From Scandinavium sp036495715 (GTDB lineage Bacteria > Pseudomonadota > Gammaproteobacteria > Enterobacterales > Enterobacteriaceae): DNA of 64,000 nt. The stretch's first letter is position 1. Each line of letters begins with the position of its first letter. A program made the position numbers and the translations under genes. Below the pieces are notes generated by a model, which saw only the letters and a program-made list of their open reading frames with translations, did not search any database and had not been told where the DNA came from. The stretch covers positions 18,734 through 82,733 of the forward strand of contig DASXML010000011.1 of the NCBI GenBank assembly GCA_036495715.1, read 5' to 3'. This document shows positions 60,909 through 64,000 of the stretch, piece by piece.

Positions 60909-62597
60909 ATGTACGAATTTAATCTGGTGTTGCTGCTGCTTCAGCAGATGTGTGTGTTTCTGGTGATCGCCTGGCTGATGAGCAAAACGCGCCTGTTCAT
61001 TCCCTTAATGCAGGTCACCGTTCGTCTGCCTCATAAGTTGCTGTGCTACATCACCTTCTCCATCTTTTGCATTATGGGCACCTATTTTGGTCTGCACATC
61101 GAAGATTCTATCGCCAACACGCGCGCGATAGGTGCGGTGATGGGTGGCCTGCTCGGGGGGCCGGTTGTCGGTGGATTGGTTGGACTAACCGGCGGTTTAC
61201 ACCGTTACTCGATGGGCGGGATGACCGCGCTGAGTTGCATGGTGTCTACCATCGTTGAAGGTTTGTTGGGCGGCCTGGTGCACAGTGTGCTGGTGCGTCG
61301 CGGGCGCAGCGACAAAGTCTTTAACCCGTTTACCGCCGGTGCCATTACCTGCGTTGCCGAAGTCGTGCAGATGCTGATAATCCTGCTGATCGCCCGCCCG
61401 TTTAGCGATGCGCTCCATCTGGTGCAAAGTATTGCTGCGCCAATGATGGTCACTAACACCGTCGGCGCGGCGCTGTTTATGCGTATTCTGCTCGATAAGC
61501 GCGCCATGTTTGAGAAATACACGTCGGCGTTTTCTGCCACTGCGTTGAAGGTGGCCGCCTCGACGGAAGGGATATTGCGGCAGGGGTTTAACGAAGAAAA
61601 CAGTATGCGCGTGGCGCAGGTATTAATTCAGGAACTGGATATTGGCGCGGTGGCGATCACCGATCGTGACAAACTTTTGGCTTTCACCGGGATTGGCGAC
61701 GATCATCACTTGCCCGGTAAACCTATTTCATCAAGCTATACGCAGAAAGCCATCAACAGCGGGGAAGTGGTGTATGCCGACGGCAACGAAGTGCCGTACC
61801 GCTGCTCGATTCACCCTAATTGCAAACTCGGATCGACGCTGGTAATCCCGCTGCGCGGCGAAAATCAGCGGGTGATTGGCACCATTAAGCTTTATGAAGC
61901 CAAAAATCGGCTGTTCAGTTCCATTAACCGAACGATGGGCGAAGGCATTGCTCAACTGCTGTCGGCGCAAATACTTGCCGGACAATATGAACGGCAAAAA
62001 GCACTGCTAACCCAATCAGAAATTAAGCTGTTGCACGCGCAGGTGAATCCGCATTTTCTGTTCAATGCGCTGAATACGCTGAAAGCAGTGATCCGCCGGG
62101 ACAGCGAACAGGCCGGGCAACTGGTGCAATATCTGTCGACATTTTTCCGCAAAAACCTCAAACGTCCGTCGGAGATTGTCACCCTGGCCGATGAAATTGA
62201 GCATGTGAATGCCTACCTGCAAATTGAAAAGGCGCGTTTTCAGGCGAAATTGCAGGTACAACTCAACGTGCCGTCTGCGCTGGCGCACTATCAACTTCCG
62301 GCTTTCACCCTGCAGCCCATTGTTGAAAATGCGATCAAGCACGGTACATCGCAACATCTCGGTATCGGCGAAATTACGATTCAGGCCAGCCTGCATAAAC
62401 GTTGGCTCCAGCTCGATATTGAAGATAACGCCGGGCTGTACCAGCCAAATCCGTCTTCCAGTGGGCTAGGGATGAATCTCGTGGATAAAAGACTGCGCGC
62501 GCGCTTTGGTGATGAATGCGGCATTACCGTGACCTGTGAAACCGAAAAATTTACCCGTATAACCCTGCGACTGCCGGTGGAGGAAAATGCATGCTGA
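60909..62597 (+). CDS. btsS: Pyruvate-sensing histidine kinase BtsS (YehU)
   Basis: High-affinity pyruvate sensor of the LytS family. Membrane domain 5TM-5TMR_LYT to about residue 200, GAF domain to about 350, His_kinase domain with phosphorylated His382 in HAQVNPHFLFNALN, ATPase domain with ENAIKHG and the GLGMNLVDKRL segment. 562 residues (E. coli 561). I chose ATG 60909 (MYEFNLVLLL), the conserved start; ATG 60903 is two codons earlier. Overlaps btsR by 7 bases. Confidence 0.95.
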   Translation: MYEFNLVLLLLQQMCVFLVIAWLMSKTRLFIPLMQVTVRLPHKLLCYITFSIFCIMGTYFGLHIEDSIANTRAIGAVMGGLLGGPVVGGLVGLTGGLHRYSMGGMTALSCMVSTIVEGLLGGLVHSVLVRRGRSDKVFNPFTAGAITCVAEVVQMLIILLIARPFSDALHLVQSIAAPMMVTNTVGAALFMRILLDKRAMFEKYTSAFSATALKVAASTEGILRQGFNEENSMRVAQVLIQELDIGAVAITDRDKLLAFTGIGDDHHLPGKPISSSYTQKAINSGEVVYADGNEVPYRCSIHPNCKLGSTLVIPLRGENQRVIGTIKLYEAKNRLFSSINRTMGEGIAQLLSAQILAGQYERQKALLTQSEIKLLHAQVNPHFLFNALNTLKAVIRRDSEQAGQLVQYLSTFFRKNLKRPSEIVTLADEIEHVNAYLQIEKARFQAKLQVQLNVPSALAHYQLPAFTLQPIVENAIKHGTSQHLGIGEITIQASLHKRWLQLDIEDNAGLYQPNPSSSGLGMNLVDKRLRARFGDECGITVTCETEKFTRITLRLPVEENAC

Positions 62598-63316
62598 AGG
62601 TGTTAATTGTCGATGATGAGCCGCTGGCGCGGGAAAATCTGCGTATTCTGCTGGAGAAGCAGGCCGACATCGACATTGTGGGCGAATGTGATAATGCGGT
62701 AGAAGGCATTGGTGCGGTGCATCGTCTGCGCCCCGATGTGCTGTTTCTCGACATTCAAATGCCGCGCATCAGCGGGCTGGAAATGGTAGGCATGCTCGAT
62801 CCTGAGCATCGCCCGTGGGTGGTGTTTCTCACCGCCTTTGACGAATACGCGGTGAAAGCGTTTGAAGAGCACGCGTTCGACTATCTGCTTAAACCGATTG
62901 AAGATAATCGTCTGGAGAAAACCCTCGGACGGCTGCGCCAGGAACTGAGTCGCAATCAGCAGGATTTATCGCTATTGGGTGAAAGTCAGCAGCCGCTGAA
63001 ATTTATTCCCTGCACCGGGCACAGCCGGATTTGGCTGTTGCAGATGGACGATGTGGCGTTCGTCAGCAGCCGGATGAGCGGGGTGTATGTCACTGACGAC
63101 GAAGGTAAAGAGGGTTTCACCGAATTGACGCTGCGCACGCTGGAAAGCCGCACGCCGCTGCTGCGCTGCCATCGGCAGCATCTGGTGAACATGTCGCATC
63201 TGAAAGAAATACGTCTTGAGGAGAACGGTCAGGCGGAGCTGTTGCTACGTGCCGGGCAAACCGTGCCGGTGAGTCGTCGCTATCTTAAGAGCCTGAAAGA
63301 GGCGTTAGGGCTGTAA
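62591..63316 (+). CDS. btsR: LytTR response regulator BtsR (YehT)
   Basis: Receiver domain with phosphorylated Asp54 (LFLDIQMP), then LytTR DNA-binding domain from about 137. Activates the pyruvate transporter gene btsT in E. coli. 241 residues (E. coli 239). Overlaps btsS. Confidence 0.95.
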   Translation: MLKVLIVDDEPLARENLRILLEKQADIDIVGECDNAVEGIGAVHRLRPDVLFLDIQMPRISGLEMVGMLDPEHRPWVVFLTAFDEYAVKAFEEHAFDYLLKPIEDNRLEKTLGRLRQELSRNQQDLSLLGESQQPLKFIPCTGHSRIWLLQMDDVAFVSSRMSGVYVTDDEGKEGFTELTLRTLESRTPLLRCHRQHLVNMSHLKEIRLEENGQAELLLRAGQTVPVSRRYLKSLKEALGL

Positions 63317-63361
63317 AAAGTGATACACTTCGCCTTTGCCCAAATACAAGTTTAAGACGCT

Positions 63362-63841
63362 ATGATCAGTAACGATATCATCCGTAGCCTGCGCTACATC
63401 CTGAAAACCAATAATGCCGGACTGGTGCGCCTGTGGGCACTGGCGGAAGCCGTTGCCACGCCTGAGCTCATCGATGGCTGGGTGCGTAAAGAAGACGACG
63501 CCGGTTTTCAGCGCTGCCCGGACATTATGTTGTCGCTGTTGCTCAACGGACTTATCTACGACAAGCGCGGGAAGGATGAATCCGCTCCGGCGCTGGTTAT
63601 TGAACGTCGAATGACCAATAACATGGTGCTGAAAAAACTGCGTATCGCGTTTTCTCTCAAGACCGACGATATTCTGGCTATTCTGACCGAACAGCAATTC
63701 CGCGTGTCAATGCCGGAAATCACCGCGATGATGCGCGCGCCAGACCATAAAAATTACCGCGAATGTGGCGATCAATTCTTACGCTATTTCTTGCGCGGAT
63801 TAACGGTTCGCTTTAATCCTAAACCAGCGCCGAAAGCATAA
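63362..63841 (+). CDS. yehS: DUF1456 protein YehS
   Basis: Two copies of the DUF1456 helical unit (MISNDIIRSLRYIL and NNMVLKKLRIAFSLKTDDI). 159 residues (E. coli 156), function unknown. Its terminator is split by an insertion sequence. Confidence 0.92.
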   Translation: MISNDIIRSLRYILKTNNAGLVRLWALAEAVATPELIDGWVRKEDDAGFQRCPDIMLSLLLNGLIYDKRGKDESAPALVIERRMTNNMVLKKLRIAFSLKTDDILAILTEQQFRVSMPEITAMMRAPDHKNYRECGDQFLRYFLRGLTVRFNPKPAPKA

Positions 63842-63861
63842 AAAAAGCCGGGAGAATTTCC
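63842..63861 (+). terminator. Left half of the yehS terminator, interrupted by an IS
   Basis: AAAAAAGCCGGGAGAATTTC looks like the 5' arm of an A-tract/GC-stem terminator whose matching CCCGGC-T-run arm is missing and replaced by insertion-sequence DNA. Confidence 0.55.
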
Positions 63862-64000
63862 TAATGCTGGTCACTTAAGGTGATCAGCATTTTTTCTCAC
63901 CGGGTATTTCTGGGCTTTTACTCTTACTTCCCGAGGGTAACTTCGCTCTCTTCTTCCCGCTAATACCAGCCATTTTGCTTTCTCATACAACGTTCTTAAC
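63862..64000. mobile_element. IS4-family insertion sequence, one end (continues beyond window)
   Basis: Begins with TAATGCTGGTCACTTAAG, similar to the end of IS4 (TAATGCCGATCAGTTAAG as I recall). The terminal bases also form an inner hairpin (ATGCTGGTCAC with GTGATCAGCAT) followed by a T run, which can act as a terminator. The transposase C-terminus is encoded just inside. Confidence 0.8.
63871..63999 (-). CDS. IS4-family transposase (C-terminal 42 residues only)
   Basis: Minus-strand frame, open to the window edge, ending KADHLK-like (KNADHLK). It reads LRTLYEKAKWLVLAG, then RRERSYPREVRVKAQKYPVR. The RRER-x(2)-PR-x-V-x(5)-KYP pattern is that of the IS4 transposase tail. Stop codon 9 bases from the element end. 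Confidence 0.8.
   Translation of the reverse strand, partial: LRTLYEKAKWLVLAGRRERSYPREVRVKAQKYPVRKNADHLK

Noticed and set aside
63871..63973. Short Lys-rich minus-strand frame beginning ATG near 63965
   Set aside because: Out of frame with the transposase tail that occupies the same DNA and matches the IS4 family; coincidental.

Overview
The window is chromosomal DNA from a member of the Enterobacteriaceae. It is colinear with the E. coli K-12 segment from yejE to yehS (read here in the yejE-to-yehS direction), and most proteins match the E. coli family members closely in length and motifs. The genus is not fixed by the sequence alone. REP elements of the GCCCGGTGGCGCT...ACCGGGC type and the absence of the K-12 blocks preT-preA-yeiS (between mglC and sanA) and psuK-psuG-psuT-rihB-nupX (between nfo and fruA) point to an Enterobacter/Lelliottia/Citrobacter-like relative rather than E. 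coli. All synteny comparisons are from memory, not from a search.

Layout. 1-3.8 kb: yejABE peptide ABC importer (left edge cuts yejE). 3.8-9.9 kb: pdeN (rtn), mepS, lpxT, yeiR and yeiQ, all on the minus strand. 10.1-11.3 kb: uxuA (mannonate dehydratase), divergent from yeiQ, with UxuR- and CRP-like sites between them. 11.4-13.6 kb: yeiP, yeiW, setB. 13.9-17.7 kb: fruBKA fructose PTS operon behind two Cra operators. 17.7-17.9 kb: a dense cluster of hairpins with a duplicated terminator. 17.9-24.8 kb: nfo, yeiH, yeiE, lysP, cirA. 24.9-29.0 kb: yeiG, a YbfB/YjiJ-type MFS gene, folE, yeiB. 29.1-34.1 kb: galS and the mglBAC galactose importer. 34.2-43.4 kb: sanA, cdd, yohKJ, dusC, an intact mdtQ, yohF, yohD, yohC, pbpG. 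43.5-48.4 kb: a GNAT acetyltransferase, dld, bglX.

The main accessory insertion lies at 48.4-55.7 kb, between bglX and osmF, which I recall as adjacent in E. coli and Salmonella. It is a five-gene chaperone-usher fimbrial operon (pilin, chaperone, usher, two-domain adhesin, second chaperone) followed upstream by a membrane-anchored ToxR/CadC-like regulator. The pilin is separated from the rest by a perfect 12-bp intercistronic hairpin, the last three junctions overlap, and each transcription unit ends in its own U-tract terminator. This is the best candidate for an undescribed system here.

56.0-59.8 kb: osmF-yehYXW osmoprotectant ABC importer, ending against a 37-codon membrane protein (yohO) on the opposite strand. 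60-63.8 kb: mlrA, the btsSR pyruvate-sensing two-component system, and yehS. The right edge enters an IS4-family insertion sequence that has landed inside the yehS terminator hairpin.

Two RNA-level arrangements stand out besides the fimbrial operon: a terminator-like hairpin whose 3' arm is the nfo ribosome binding site, and the hairpin cluster between fruA and nfo. No tRNA, rRNA, CRISPR array or prophage was seen.
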